Below, one piece after another: positions 20,564 through 30,253 of a stretch of DNA of 64,000 nucleotides. Position numbers and translations under genes: made by a program. The stretch is taken from assembly GCA_038030265.1 (NCBI GenBank), contig CM075941.1:57513952-57577951 (forward strand), written 5' to 3'. The notes below the pieces were generated by a model, which worked only from the letters and a program-made list of their open reading frames with translations, made no database searches and had not been told where the DNA came from. How positions within the stretch are numbered: position 1 is the stretch's first letter; the number at the start of each line of letters is the position of its first letter. This DNA comes from Corythucha ciliata (Eukaryota > Arthropoda > Insecta > Hemiptera > Tingidae).

Positions 20564-22332
20564 CAGGGCTGGGCAGTAATTGAATTACGTAATTCAATTA
20601 CAATTAGTAATTGGTAATTTGTAATTGAGAACAACACGTCATTGTAATTGATAATTTGTAATTAAAAGTACTTTTTCGAAGTAATTTGTAATTAACAATT
20701 ACCAATTACATTTCCATCTTCAGAGCCAATATTACTTCGAAAACTCTGCGGGTACTATTTCGCGCCTTACTTGGAGCTTTTGGAGGAGTTTTTGCATGAA
20801 ATTCTCTGAAAAAAAAAAGAGTTGCAAAGCAATTATGACACGAGCGATATCCTCGAGCTTAGGGTTGCCAATTTGAAATTTGAGAAAAACGGTACAAAAG
20901 TTTCATCGAAGCCCCAAACCAGTGGCGTAATTAGGAATTTGTCTTGGGGGGGGGGGGAAGGATCAGATTGAAATCTCGTAAGGTCGAAAAGGAGGCGGGT
21001 AATTTCACATTTTAGTCATCATTCCACCCAGCCAGCACACTCTTGAATCTGGACATCTTGCTGGCCTCATCATAGCCTCAATCTCTCAGCTAGGGGCGAT
21101 TTTTGGACTCTATACTCGCAAATTAGCGCTTTTTTGGCCGACGGTATCGTTCTTCTCAATTTGAGCCGCAGATTAACGGTTTTGCCCCACCCACTCCCAT
21201 AGCCATGAATTTGCTCATTTTCTCAACTTTAGCATCAAAGTATCGTTGTTATCCCGTGAGCGATGTTTCTTAATTATCCACGAGTTTTTGCGTTTTCCTC
21301 AATTTTAGCAGCATATATTACCGATTTTTAAATTTGTTTTACCAGGGAATTAGCACTTTTCTCAGTTTCAGCTGGAAATAAAGGTTTTTCTTTAGTGTTT
21401 TCCTCAATATTAGCCGCAAAATAGGGGAACTTTTCACGAATTACGATGTTTTTGTTTCACCATACGGAATGAATGAGCGATTTTCCTCAGTTTACTCGGG
21501 AATTAGCGGTTTCTTCACCTATTGCCACAAATTGTTTTTTTTTTTTTTTTTTAATTTCAGCCTGAAAAGCTGCCTTCAGAATCCGCAAATTGGCGTACAT
21601 TCAGTTTTTGGTGCAAATAAGAATTTTTCTCAATTTCAACCGCGAATTAGCGTTTTTTTTTAAAATTGTAGCGGCGACGTGTCGTGGCGTTTCAAACCTG
21701 TGAATTAGCGAATTTTCTCAATTTCAGTCAAAAATTGGCGTCTGGCGCAATTCCAGCGGTAAATTGGTGATTTTTTCCATTCTTAACCGCGAATTAGCAA
21801 TTTTCTCAATTTTTAGGCTTAAAATTAACCTTTCTCTTAATTTTGAGCAATTTTATAAAACTTATGTAGATGTAGATTGTTGCTTCTTTTCAGTTCTAGC
21901 CGCGAATTAGCGTAATTTTTAACATTGTACTATAGCCATGCATGAATTTGCCATTTTTCTGATTTTAGCCACAAAAATGCCTTTTTTCAAACCAAAAAAT
22001 GTACATCTGTCCATCATTTTCTGTCAAAAAATCATCATTTTTAAATTATAAATTTCACGACACTTAATTCGTGAATTATTGATGTTTCTCAATTTTAAGC
22101 GAATTTTCGCTTTTACTGAATTTTAGCAGCGTGGTAGCATCTCCATGCAACCCGTGCATTATCTACTGAATTTTGTCAATTTTTGCCATGAATCGGCGTA
22201 TGACTCAATTTAAGCTGTAAATTAACGATTTTTCCCATTTTTAACTGAGAATTAGCACTTTTCCCCCAATTTGAACTGAAAATTAACGTTTTTCTTAATA
22301 TTAGCTGCGCTAATTGGTGATTTTTTCAATTC
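20564..22332 (+). repeat. Long dispersed repeat, copy A left part (hAT-like end)
   Basis: It starts with CAGGGCTGGGCAGTAATTG, followed by a GTAATT/AATTAC-rich subterminal zone. After unique-looking sequence and a G-run near 20,946, it becomes the degenerate GCTAATT / TTTTCTCAATTTTAGCC family. The reverse complement of the whole stretch appears at 34,690-36,956. It is interrupted at 22,332 by the Ty3 insertion and resumes at 27,527. No transposase is encoded in either copy. Confidence 0.8.
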
Positions 22333-22926
22333 GGCAACAAGTATAAGATGTATTTGAATAAGCTCTTATATTCGGGATCTTTCGCCGAAAGCTCGCTGTA
22401 CAACCCCCAAATCTACGTCTCCAACATTGTCTCGAGGGTACAGCAGGCTAATCTGGAGATTCCAGAACACGAACTCGTTCAAGTGATCGCCACACACTTC
22501 GATGGACCCATAAAACAAACAGAGATCACGAAAATTGGAACGTTCCTTGAATACTTGGAACGCGTCATGTCTCAAAAAGGAAAAAAGAATCCAGACCAAG
22601 TCGTGGAAAACAGTTTCGCTACAAGCCAAGCTGCGTCAAGATTTTCCGCAGATGTACCCCAATTTCGAAAAACCTATTCGCCCCAATCGCGGAACAAATC
22701 CCATGCTGTACAACAAAGCCAGTGGCGGCCTCAACCACGTGACAGTAATCGGCGCCAAAGTACAAACTCCTTCGATCGACAAAGAAACAGCTTCCAGCGG
22801 TCTCCTCAAATCGCGGAGATTACGACAGAAACGCAACCCGAATCTACGAATAATCGACGCTATAACGATCGCTCGCCGTCCCCTAATGTTTCAAAAAACT
22901 ACTTGCCGAGGGAAGAGCACCACTAA
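22333..22926 (+). CDS. Truncated Gag (C-terminal capsid and basic region)
   Basis: The frame is open from the left junction; the first Met is at 22,348, giving 192 residues. The first ~75 residues (NIVSRVQQANLEIPEHELVQ, GTFLEYLERVM) look like the C-terminal part of a Ty3 capsid domain. The rest is basic and rich in Arg, Ser, Gln and Pro, as expected for a nucleic-acid-binding tail, but it has no CCHC knuckle. The N-terminal half of Gag is missing. The frame overlaps the pol frame by about 40 bp, and the slippery site lies inside that overlap. The Met at 22,348 is probably internal in the original protein. Confidence 0.75.
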   Translation, partial: GNKYKMYLNKLLYSGSFAESSLYNPQIYVSNIVSRVQQANLEIPEHELVQVIATHFDGPIKQTEITKIGTFLEYLERVMSQKGKKNPDQVVENSFATSQAASRFSADVPQFRKTYSPQSRNKSHAVQQSQWRPQPRDSNRRQSTNSFDRQRNSFQRSPQIAEITTETQPESTNNRRYNDRSPSPNVSKNYLPREEHH

Positions 22927-25900
22927 CTGAGAAAGTAGAGGCCACTTCAACTCTCCCCTCATTAATCACCCGCCTCTCAAACAAACGACACGGCTTACAC
23001 ACGATATTCATTCCTCGTGACTTCGGTAAAATATTCCTGGAGCGGTCCTCCCTTGCAACCTCTGAAAATGTAGAGACATGTGCGTTCATTTTAGGTCGCA
23101 AAGCAGATGCTGACTCATTCCACGTGACGTCACTATTTTTTCCTCCTCAAAAGGGAACTTCTAATACATGTGAGGCCCTGGATGAAAGTAGACTTGCTCG
23201 TTACCTTGAACATTCTGGTCTTTCGGTACTTGGATGGGTTCACACGCACCCTACCCAGGAGTGTTTTCTTTCTAGCATTGACCTGCACACGACGTTCGTC
23301 ATTCAATCACTCCTCCCAGAAGCTATTGCAGTCGTGTATTCACCAAAATATGGTCAAGGAGCCGTCTACACATTAACTAGCGACGGACTGTCCGACGTTC
23401 GGGCTTGCCCCCTGTCGGGATTCCACCAGCACGAAACACAAAAACCCCTGTTCAAAGTCGCTCGTCATGCCATTTTTCACCCTGACCTAAAACTTGAGGT
23501 AGTTGACCAAAGGACTACCGGAACAAAGACCGTATCTCCTATACAATATCCCGCTACCAACGCGTGCCTGGCCCACATTTTCGAAGATGGTGACGTTTCA
23601 ATTGACGACGCCGACCTTGTCGATAGGGACCAACAACCCACTCCCCAGTGCCCGTTACTCTCTTGTGCAATAAACGGAATCAAAGCCTTTGCTCTAGTTG
23701 ACTCAGGTTCTCAAGTGACAGCCATAAGCCAGGATTTTTTCGACGTCAACTTGAAAGGAAAAAGAAATTACGAAATCTTGCCGGTACGGGGAGCCACTGT
23801 GAAGACGGCAATTTCAAAGAAGTCCTACCACATAAGATTTCAAATTTTCGCTTCCGTAGTCATCAAAAATGTAGAAACGAAATGTTCATTCTTGGTTATT
23901 CCGCGCCTCAGCCAGGATGTGATTTTCGGCGTCGACAGGCTTCAGGAGTGGGACTGCCTAATAAATTTCAAGGACCGGAGAGTAACTATAAACGTTGAAT
24001 CTCAACCTATACAACTCGACTTCCTTCCCGGAACGGAAAATTCGGAAAATATAGTTGTCTCAACCACTTCACTCAAGTTACGGGACGATGGAGACATCCG
24101 CGACGCCCCTTTTGAGGCAATAGTTGATCAAGCCGTGAATAGCGCACCACCCACCTCGACCGCCGTCTTACGTGAGTTCAAGAATCTACTGTTCCGATAC
24201 AAAGACATTTTTAGTCCGTCCCCCGGCCTAATACGAGGGTACCAGCATAAGATTGTCCTTAACGATCAGACTCCCTTTGCAGCTTTTCAGTATCCCATCA
24301 TGGCTGCCGACGAGCATGAGATCACCAAAGAGATAAGGAAACTACTAGACAACGACATAATTCAACCCTCCCGCAGCCCTTACCTTAACCCCCTGCTCAT
24401 TGTTAAGAAAAAAGATGGCTCTTTAAGACCCCTAATTGATGCTCGCAAGTTGAACTCACGAATCCTTCCCGAAAGAGACGTCCCACTCTCATTTGATAAC
24501 ATAGTAAAGGACGCTGCAAATGTCACCCACATTTCTACGGTTGATCTCAACTCGTCGTTTCACCAAGTGTACCTGCACCCGGACAGCCGACAATACACAG
24601 CGTTCCGGTTCAATGGCCTCGTTTACGAGTACAAGAGGGTCCCATTCGGCTTGAAGACATCAACCGCTGCGCTTGAAAAAGCCCTGCGCCCACTAATCCC
24701 ACCTTCGGTGACACGTAACGTCAAATCGTACGTAGACGACATCGTTATATACTCGCGTTCAGCGAACGAACATTTGACCCACATCACAACGGTTTTCGAA
24801 ATGTGTCGGCGAAACGGAATTACACTCAACTTGAGAAAATGTAACTTTTTCCGAGACCAGCTTCCCGTATTGGGATTCTTATTAACTACCAGAGGAATTC
24901 TGAAAGACCCCTCCAAAGTCCAGGCAATCAGAGAATTTCCAAGACCAGTAAACGTCAAATCCCTCCAATCCTTTCTGGGCCTCACTAACTTTTATGCACG
25001 CTTCGTCCCGAATCTATCAGCCATTGCTGCGCCACTCTACAAATTAACGCGAAAAAAACAACCTTGGGAGTGGACGCCAGAAACCAAGGCATCCTTCCAA
25101 ATGATAAAAGACATCATGGCTCGCAACGTGGAACTCGCCTATCCGGACTACGACCGTCCATTTTACATGGAGACTGATGCAAGCGGCTACGCGACGGCGG
25201 GTATGCTCTACCAGCTTGATGATCACGATAACAAGAGACCTCTGGCTTTTACGAGTAGCAGCCTTACGGCCACCCAAATGAATTACACCGTCACAGAGAA
25301 GGAAATCTTGGCGATCGTCAACTGTTGCAAAAAGTTCTTTTCATATGTAGGTGGCCACCACACGATCGTTCGTACTGATCATCAAGCGATAACATTCATG
25401 TCCATGGTAATGTACCCCTCACCACGCCTCAATAGGTGGTTCCTTTACCTCCAAAACCTGAATCTCACGTTCGAATACATTAAGGGTTCATCGAACGAAA
25501 TCGCTGACGTGCTGAGCCGATACCCTCCCATTTCGTTTAATACGGAAACGCAAAATCGTGAGTTGAAAATTATGGCCGCTGAGACAACAACGAACACTTA
25601 TTTCCAAACCTCACTGCTTAAAAAACTCCCTGCCGCTCAAAGTCGTGACGAAACGTTGCAACGCTTTCGTGAGAAGCGACCAGAAATCTTTAACGAACAT
25701 CGAGGTGTTGTATACCAGAAGTGTCAGGACCGGGATGTTATTTATCTGCCGGATGAACTTTGTCATCACGTCATTCTTTTTGCCCACACTGAACTCCTCC
25801 ATTCAGGAGTGCAGAAATGTCATCACTTCCTGCGGCAAACGTTCGTCACAAAAAAATTCAAAAGTAAAATAAAAAGAGTTATCCGGGCCTGCCGTACGTG

Positions 25901-26783
25901 CCAACTAAGTAAATTTGGAAACCTGAATCTCCAACATTATTCTGGGGCCATCCTGCCAAAGAGCAAGCTCGACCTACTCTCCATTGACCACTTTGGGCCA
26001 TTGCCAACTGCCCGATTTGGCATGCGTTTCGTACTTACTATCATCGATTCACTTACGCGATTCGTTCGACTCGTACCCGTCAAAACCACATCATCTCGGG
26101 AAACTATCAGTAAATTGCGGACTTATTTTAAACTTCATGGAAAACCCAATCGTATCCTGACCGACCACGGGTCATGTTTCACTTCCCGTACGTGGAAAAA
26201 ATTCGTCGAAGAGGACGTCTTGGATCATGTCCTGGTACCATTGAAACGGCCGAATGCCAACATGGCTGAAAGAGTCCACCGGGACCTAGTTACGTACTTG
26301 CGTGTGACAGTGGCCGCTAAACAATCCAAGTGGTGCGAGATGTTGAATCGGATCGAATTCACAATGAATACGACCTACCACTCAGCCATAAGGTGCACGC
26401 CCCACGAAGCGTGGTACGGGTCTCCGCCTAAGCAGCCTTGGTCAAAACTTATGGCCTGTGACGACACCAACGTTAAACTTTCTCGAGAGGAATTGGACCG
26501 TTACCTAGTGGAACTGCAACGCGAAAAAACAGAAGCTCTCAAAACCACCAACGAGCGAAAACGTGTGCACAGTTATAGGATTGGTGAGCAGGTCTTGGTA
26601 CGATACCACCCCAATAGCTCAAAACTGCACAAGCGAAGCGCGAAATTGATGCCCATCTTTCAAGGACCTCGCAAAATTACAAAAAGAATAGGCAAGAGCA
26701 CGTACGTAATTTCACTACCAAACTCGTCCCGTCACTCCATTTATCACACGTCCTCCATAAAACCGTATTTTTCACCAAATTAA
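22887..26783 (+). CDS. Pol polyprotein: AMSH-like JAMM deubiquitinase, protease, RT, RNase H, integrase
   Basis: Open for about 1,298 codons after the stop at 22,884; expression presumably by -1 frameshift from gag. Residues ~34-210 form an AMSH/STAMBP-type MPN+ domain: FIPRDFGKIFLERS, the catalytic Glu in VETCAFILGRK (23,073), then GWVHTHPTQECFLSSIDLH with H-x-H-x7-S-x2-D intact (23,241-23,282). The second AMSH zinc ligands follow (His in DLHT, then C-x5-H-x-H in ACPLSGFHQHE). AMSH enzymes cleave Lys63-linked ubiquitin. Protease follows (ALVDSGSQVTA), then RT with SYVDDIVIYS, RNase H (METDASGYA, TDHQAITFM), the integrase zinc finger (HSGVQKCHHFL, CRTCQLSK), and the D,D-E core (SIDHFGPLP, ILTDHGSCF, MAERVHRDL). 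The end, FQGPRKITKRIG through IYHTSSIKPYF, is GPY/F-like. All active-site residues look intact. Confidence 0.9.
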   Translation, partial: CFKKLLAEGRAPLTEKVEATSTLPSLITRLSNKRHGLHTIFIPRDFGKIFLERSSLATSENVETCAFILGRKADADSFHVTSLFFPPQKGTSNTCEALDESRLARYLEHSGLSVLGWVHTHPTQECFLSSIDLHTTFVIQSLLPEAIAVVYSPKYGQGAVYTLTSDGLSDVRACPLSGFHQHETQKPLFKVARHAIFHPDLKLEVVDQRTTGTKTVSPIQYPATNACLAHIFEDGDVSIDDADLVDRDQQPTPQCPLLSCAINGIKAFALVDSGSQVTAISQDFFDVNLKGKRNYEILPVRGATVKTAISKKSYHIRFQIFASVVIKNVETKCSFLVIPRLSQDVIFGVDRLQEWDCLINFKDRRVTINVESQPIQLDFLPGTENSENIVVSTTSLKLRDDGDIRDAPFEAIVDQAVNSAPPTSTAVLREFKNLLFRYKDIFSPSPGLIRGYQHKIVLNDQTPFAAFQYPIMAADEHEITKEIRKLLDNDIIQPSRSPYLNPLLIVKKKDGSLRPLIDARKLNSRILPERDVPLSFDNIVKDAANVTHISTVDLNSSFHQVYLHPDSRQYTAFRFNGLVYEYKRVPFGLKTSTAALEKALRPLIPPSVTRNVKSYVDDIVIYSRSANEHLTHITTVFEMCRRNGITLNLRKCNFFRDQLPVLGFLLTTRGILKDPSKVQAIREFPRPVNVKSLQSFLGLTNFYARFVPNLSAIAAPLYKLTRKKQPWEWTPETKASFQMIKDIMARNVELAYPDYDRPFYMETDASGYATAGMLYQLDDHDNKRPLAFTSSSLTATQMNYTVTEKEILAIVNCCKKFFSYVGGHHTIVRTDHQAITFMSMVMYPSPRLNRWFLYLQNLNLTFEYIKGSSNEIADVLSRYPPISFNTETQNRELKIMAAETTTNTYFQTSLLKKLPAAQSRDETLQRFREKRPEIFNEHRGVVYQKCQDRDVIYLPDELCHHVILFAHTELLHSGVQKCHHFLRQTFVTKKFKSKIKRVIRACRTCQLSKFGNLNLQHYSGAILPKSKLDLLSIDHFGPLPTARFGMRFVLTIIDSLTRFVRLVPVKTTSSRETISKLRTYFKLHGKPNRILTDHGSCFTSRTWKKFVEEDVLDHVLVPLKRPNANMAERVHRDLVTYLRVTVAAKQSKWCEMLNRIEFTMNTTYHSAIRCTPHEAWYGSPPKQPWSKLMACDDTNVKLSREELDRYLVELQREKTEALKTTNERKRVHSYRIGEQVLVRYHPNSSKLHKRSAKLMPIFQGPRKITKRIGKSTYVISLPNSSRHSIYHTSSIKPYFSPN
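22893..22899 (+). promoter_or_regulatory. Candidate -1 ribosomal frameshift site A AAA AAC
   Basis: In the gag frame the codons read TCA AAA AAC, so the heptamer A AAA AAC is correctly phased (X XXY YYZ). Gag occupies the frame of 22,348 and pol the frame of 22,887, a -1 relation, and the pol frame has no stop after 22,886. The gag stop lies 27 bp downstream. I did not find an obvious strong stem just 3', so the stimulator is unproven. Confidence 0.7.
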
Positions 26784-26835
26784 AAAAAAAAAGCTATTTA
26801 TGTGTTTTTTTTTTTTTTGTTATTTTTTTTAATTA

Positions 26836-26846
26836 AGGGGAAGGGT
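26836..26846 (+). other. Polypurine tract of the AMSH-bearing element
   Basis: AAGGGGAAGGG lies about 55 bp after the pol stop, following A- and T-runs, and just before the proposed LTR start. This position is as expected for plus-strand priming. Confidence 0.6.
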
Positions 26847-26849
26847 AAT

Positions 26850-27526
26850 TGTGATCAACCAAATCCTATTTGGATAATAATAATATATTAAAAATTATAT
26901 AAAGAGTAACCGTAGTAACGTTAATATTACAAAACTAATAATATAACAGAACCGGGTCCGATGACGTGTGCAAAACGACAAATATTGGTAGATAGTAGGT
27001 TTGCTGAAGGGACATGTCGAGACAGGTTGTGTAGAGCCGTAGATTAGAGCCGTAGCGACTTCGAGCTTGTCGAGAGACGGTGACATAAAGCATAAAAAAG
27101 TCGTAAGGTAAATAATTTAGACACCAATTTGTAACGGTATAACACCGTCTTTTGTATAATACCTAATAAGATATGTCCCGTAGACTTTTTTTGTCCCCTC
27201 TTCCTCTGTTGCTCGCCTGCCACGTCGTCGACGGACGCATCCTGGTCGACTGCTTTTCTTCCGTCCCGTCGCCAGCAACCGGAGGCCTGTAGAGCGAACC
27301 ACGACCGTATAAATAGTACGTACGACTTAGAGATTAGCCCACCGGTGGTTTAGACGTAAGACTCCCCCTCGTACAATATTGTGACCCATCAAATACATTA
27401 ATTCATAACAAGAAACATTCAGAATCGTTATCCTTGCCTGATTCACCGCGTAGAAACGGGCGTCCCGCGGCAACTCCACTTGAGACGGGGTCACTTGCCG
27501 CCGGTGGAAAATGAGAAAAGACCTCA
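26850..27526 (+). repeat. Probable 3' LTR of the AMSH-bearing element
   Basis: About 677 bp from TGTGATCAACC to GACCTCA, bounded by the polypurine tract on the left and by resumption of the host repeat on the right. It holds a TATA box, TATAAATA, at 27,308-27,315, which would place the U3/R boundary near 27,340. There is no 5' copy in the window, so the LTR identity rests on position, TG...CA ends and the TATA box. Confidence 0.6.
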
Positions 27527-27777
27527 GCCGCGAATTAGTGGTTTTGTTCATTTTGTATCCGCGAATTAACGTTTTTCCATAACTCTATATCTGCAAATTG
27601 CAAATTAACGATTTTTCCCAATTTCAGTGTGAAATAGCGTTTTGTGCTAATTTTGCGTCCATTCAGCATCCTATTCCCTTTTTCATACTCAAATGGGCGA
27701 TTTTACGCCATTTCAGTTGTAAATTTGCCATTTTTGGCCAATTTTAACCTGAAAGCGTCTTTTATTTGTCAATATTC
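27527..27777 (+). repeat. Dispersed repeat copy A, right part
   Basis: Continues the repeat after the Ty3 insertion. It matches the reverse complement of 34,440-34,690 closely, including the non-periodic words CATCCTATTCCCTTTTTCATA and GCGTCTTTTATTTGTCAATATT. Homology stops after 27,777, which may be one end of the repeat or a rearrangement point. Confidence 0.75.
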
Positions 27778-27960
27778 GTATCACAATTTTTTTTTTCTCA
27801 ACTTGCTTCCTCAATAGCCCGCTATTTTCGAAATTTTCATGTATTGGCCACTAAAATTTCACTTCAGAGTCCACAAAATCGCATTGTTCGACTCAAGAAC
27901 GAGAGCTTTTTCACAATTTTAGGATAAAATGAGCGCTGTTTCACAATTTTAGCCGACAGC
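27778..27960 (+). repeat. Further degenerate AATTTTAGCC-type repeats
   Basis: TTTTTCACAATTTTAG and related words continue, more weakly periodic, without a match in copy B. Confidence 0.4.
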
Positions 27961-28055
27961 TTGACCCAAAAACAGCACATTAGCGCCTCTTCTCTTTTTG
28001 GTAAGTCTGAGTCTTGGCGATGCCGTGGTTCTCTCTTGAGGCAAAACAGTCCAAG

Positions 28056-28112
28056 AACTGACAGGACAGAGCGTGCCAGAAGCTGCGGGTTGCATCCCAC
28101 AACTGGTCAGTT
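28056..28112. repeat. 57-bp dispersed hairpin module, copy 1
   Basis: It opens AACTGAC and closes GTCAGTT, giving terminal complementarity. The inside holds AGAGCGTGCCAGAAGC and a T-arm-like CGGGTTGCATCCCAC. A copy with only about two differences lies at 48,726-48,782. It may be tRNA-like, but the cloverleaf cannot be completed. Confidence 0.5.
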
Positions 28113-28784
28113 TTTCTATGAAACTACAACAGTTGGACTATGAAACTGCTGATTTTTGTCCCGAGAAACATTTCCACGCTAAGAATCTGTCAATCCGACA
28201 CTCCGCCGGTCTGTTAGTCCCGATAAAAGCGTATATTATGTAAAAATAGGTCTTTCCCAGGCAAATTGAATGCGATGTTTGGGAGAAAGTTTCCCCGAGA
28301 ACCCTAAAAATGGCCCCTACCCTAAGCCCTGGATGATTTCCGATTGAGGCGAGTAGCCCGATACTCGCATTTTTTTTATAGTTGAGGGGGGGGGGGAGCA
28401 TCTACTATGACCACCGCTCCGGGCATCAAAATGTCACGCTACGCCCCTGCCTATACTAGCCTTATACGAATGTTCAAAAATTGTTGCAAATGACGGGGGA
28501 AAAAGAGCCAAAACTGACGTTTTTATACAGTTTTTGTCTCCCATTGATTTGGATAATAGGATGTGCCAGGTGCTCAGAGAAGAGTTCTCCAAAAGGAAGG
28601 AAGAGGAAAGGACAGGAAAAAAAGAAAGTTTTTGACGAAAAATGGTTTGGTTTAGAGCGTTTTTTAGCGTTCTAAATGGATTTGGAGATTGTCATTTATT
28701 GGAACATCGTCCTATATACCAACCTCGAGAGCAATTGGGGCTCACTCAAAACGGAAGTTTCAAAATTGACGGGAAAAAATGGGG

Positions 28785-28922
28785 GGGGGGGGAATCGTCG
28801 ATTTTGACAAGTTTTGGTACTGAGAATAGCAGGAGTCAAGAGCGTATAGCGAGGGGAATAATGTCAAGTTGGGGGCTGGTGACCGAGCTCCCAGCACATT
28901 ATATTCTCCTGGTACAGAATGG
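28785..28922 (+). repeat. Dispersed repeat shared with 43,190-43,330, copy 1
   Basis: Shared words in order: AATCGTCGATTTT, TTGGTAC, GAGTCAAGA, TATAGCGAGGGG, AATGTCAA, then GAGCTCCCAGCACATTATAT. Homology probably extends leftwards to 28,490 more weakly. Confidence 0.6.
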
Positions 28923-29654
28923 AGGTGGAAATACTGAGGAGAAGGCAAAGAGGTCTTCAAAGCGAGGTGAAACTATTATTCCTTTGCAGTTCGGCCCTAC
29001 CAATACCCTAAAATGGCGGTGCGTTGACCTGCGGTTTTTAGTTTCTCCAATCAAAAAGATATAACTCTCTTCGCCTAACGCCCTCATACGTCTGTGTCTC
29101 ACGTTACGTTCATTGTACTTTTTGTCTTCAAAATATCGCAATCAATGAAACAAGATTTCTTATCCCCATCATAAACGCTATGATGGGAGGGGGACGGAAC
29201 TGGAGTCTCTCATTTCCAATATTGATTCCCTCTTGAGAGATATTTTTATTCTGGCGTGTCTCCATTTGCGTCAATCGCAGCTCCTTTTCAGGTGAAAATT
29301 ATTCAAAGATGAACAGAAAATGGCATTGTGTGTTCATATTTCAATGATAAAGTTCCATGATATACGTGGGGGGGGGGGGGCGTCAAAGTTTTCCCAACTG
29401 AAGTTTTTTATGAAATGCCTTTCGATTCTATATAAACGCCATTATAGTTATCAAAGGGAACAAACTTACTTATCAGGGTCACCATGCTGAAACTTTGATG
29501 AATTAGTATCCATCTATCTATCACTCTTTTTTTATTTTTCAAGGCAGTGAGCATGAAAAAAAAAAAATGCCGTAATGGAGTCTGATAAATTGTCTCATGA
29601 GTGAGATGCTGAGAAGGAGAGGTTAAGAGTTGCAAAACGATATTTTTTCTTTCA

Positions 29655-29697
29655 GCTCTCTCTCTCTCACTCTTTCTCTCTCCTTCCAGCGCTGTCT
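29655..29697. repeat. (TC)n-rich microsatellite
   Basis: A run of TCTCTC with interruptions. On the minus strand it creates a spurious Arg/Glu-rich frame. Confidence 0.8.
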
Positions 29698-30217
29698 CAG
29701 TTCCAGTTTTTCTTATTTCGTCGTTATCAACAGAGTGAATTGATGGTGGAATCACAGTTCATAGTTCTATAATGCGCTTCCCTTTTTTCATAAGAATTGA
29801 AAAGCTTGGTGTTAACGTGATGGAAGTGGTTAAGATTGAAGAGACCCTCATGAGCGGCATTCCACTTATTTTTCTATCATAACCTAACGTTTGAAAACCC
29901 GTTTTTTTTTTTTCCTTCCGATTAAAGTCTCCTACGCGTAAAAATGTCCCTTCGTGCTGCCTTATTCAAATCTCAAGATTGAACATCATCCCACTCAGCA
30001 AATTCACTCTTCAAAATCTCCTTTGGATTAACTCTTTTTGTTTTGTTTTGTTTGTGTTTTTTGTTTTTGTTTTGTTTTTTTGTAAACTTTACTATTCTAT
30101 AGAATTTTACAGTTTTGTTAAAGAAGAATACGGTTGGCACAGCCTAATTCACACGGTAACTTGCTCCAAGGTACAACCCATTAGTTGCTCTTAACCAGAT
30201 ATATAATAGGTATTGTT

Positions 30218-30252
<35 letters not shown>
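30218..30252. repeat. (GTT)n microsatellite
   Basis: About eleven GTT triplets in a row, ending in a T-run. Confidence 0.9.

Positions 30253-30253
<1 letters not shown>

Larger units (their letters stand above)
22333..27526 (+). mobile_element. 5'-truncated Ty3/Gypsy element carrying an AMSH-like JAMM domain in pol
   Basis: Order: truncated gag, -1 frameshift site, then a pol frame with AMSH-like deubiquitinase, protease, RT, RNase H, integrase and GPY/F-like end, then polypurine tract and a presumed 3' LTR. The boundaries come from comparison with the inverted, uninserted copy at about 34,690. There the repeat runs from TTTTTCAAATTTT into GCAGCGAATTAG without interruption; here the same words are separated by 5.2 kb. 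No 5' LTR exists, and the gag frame is open right up to the left junction. Pol is open over its full length, suggesting a young copy. Confidence 0.85.

Noticed and set aside
27117..27551. Minus-strand frames of 61 and 74 codons
   Set aside because: They fall inside the proposed 3' LTR of the AMSH-bearing element and lack any family resemblance.
29408..29755. 115-codon minus-strand frame rich in Arg and Glu
   Set aside because: The charged stretch is the translation of the TC/GA microsatellite, and nothing else in the frame resembles a protein family.
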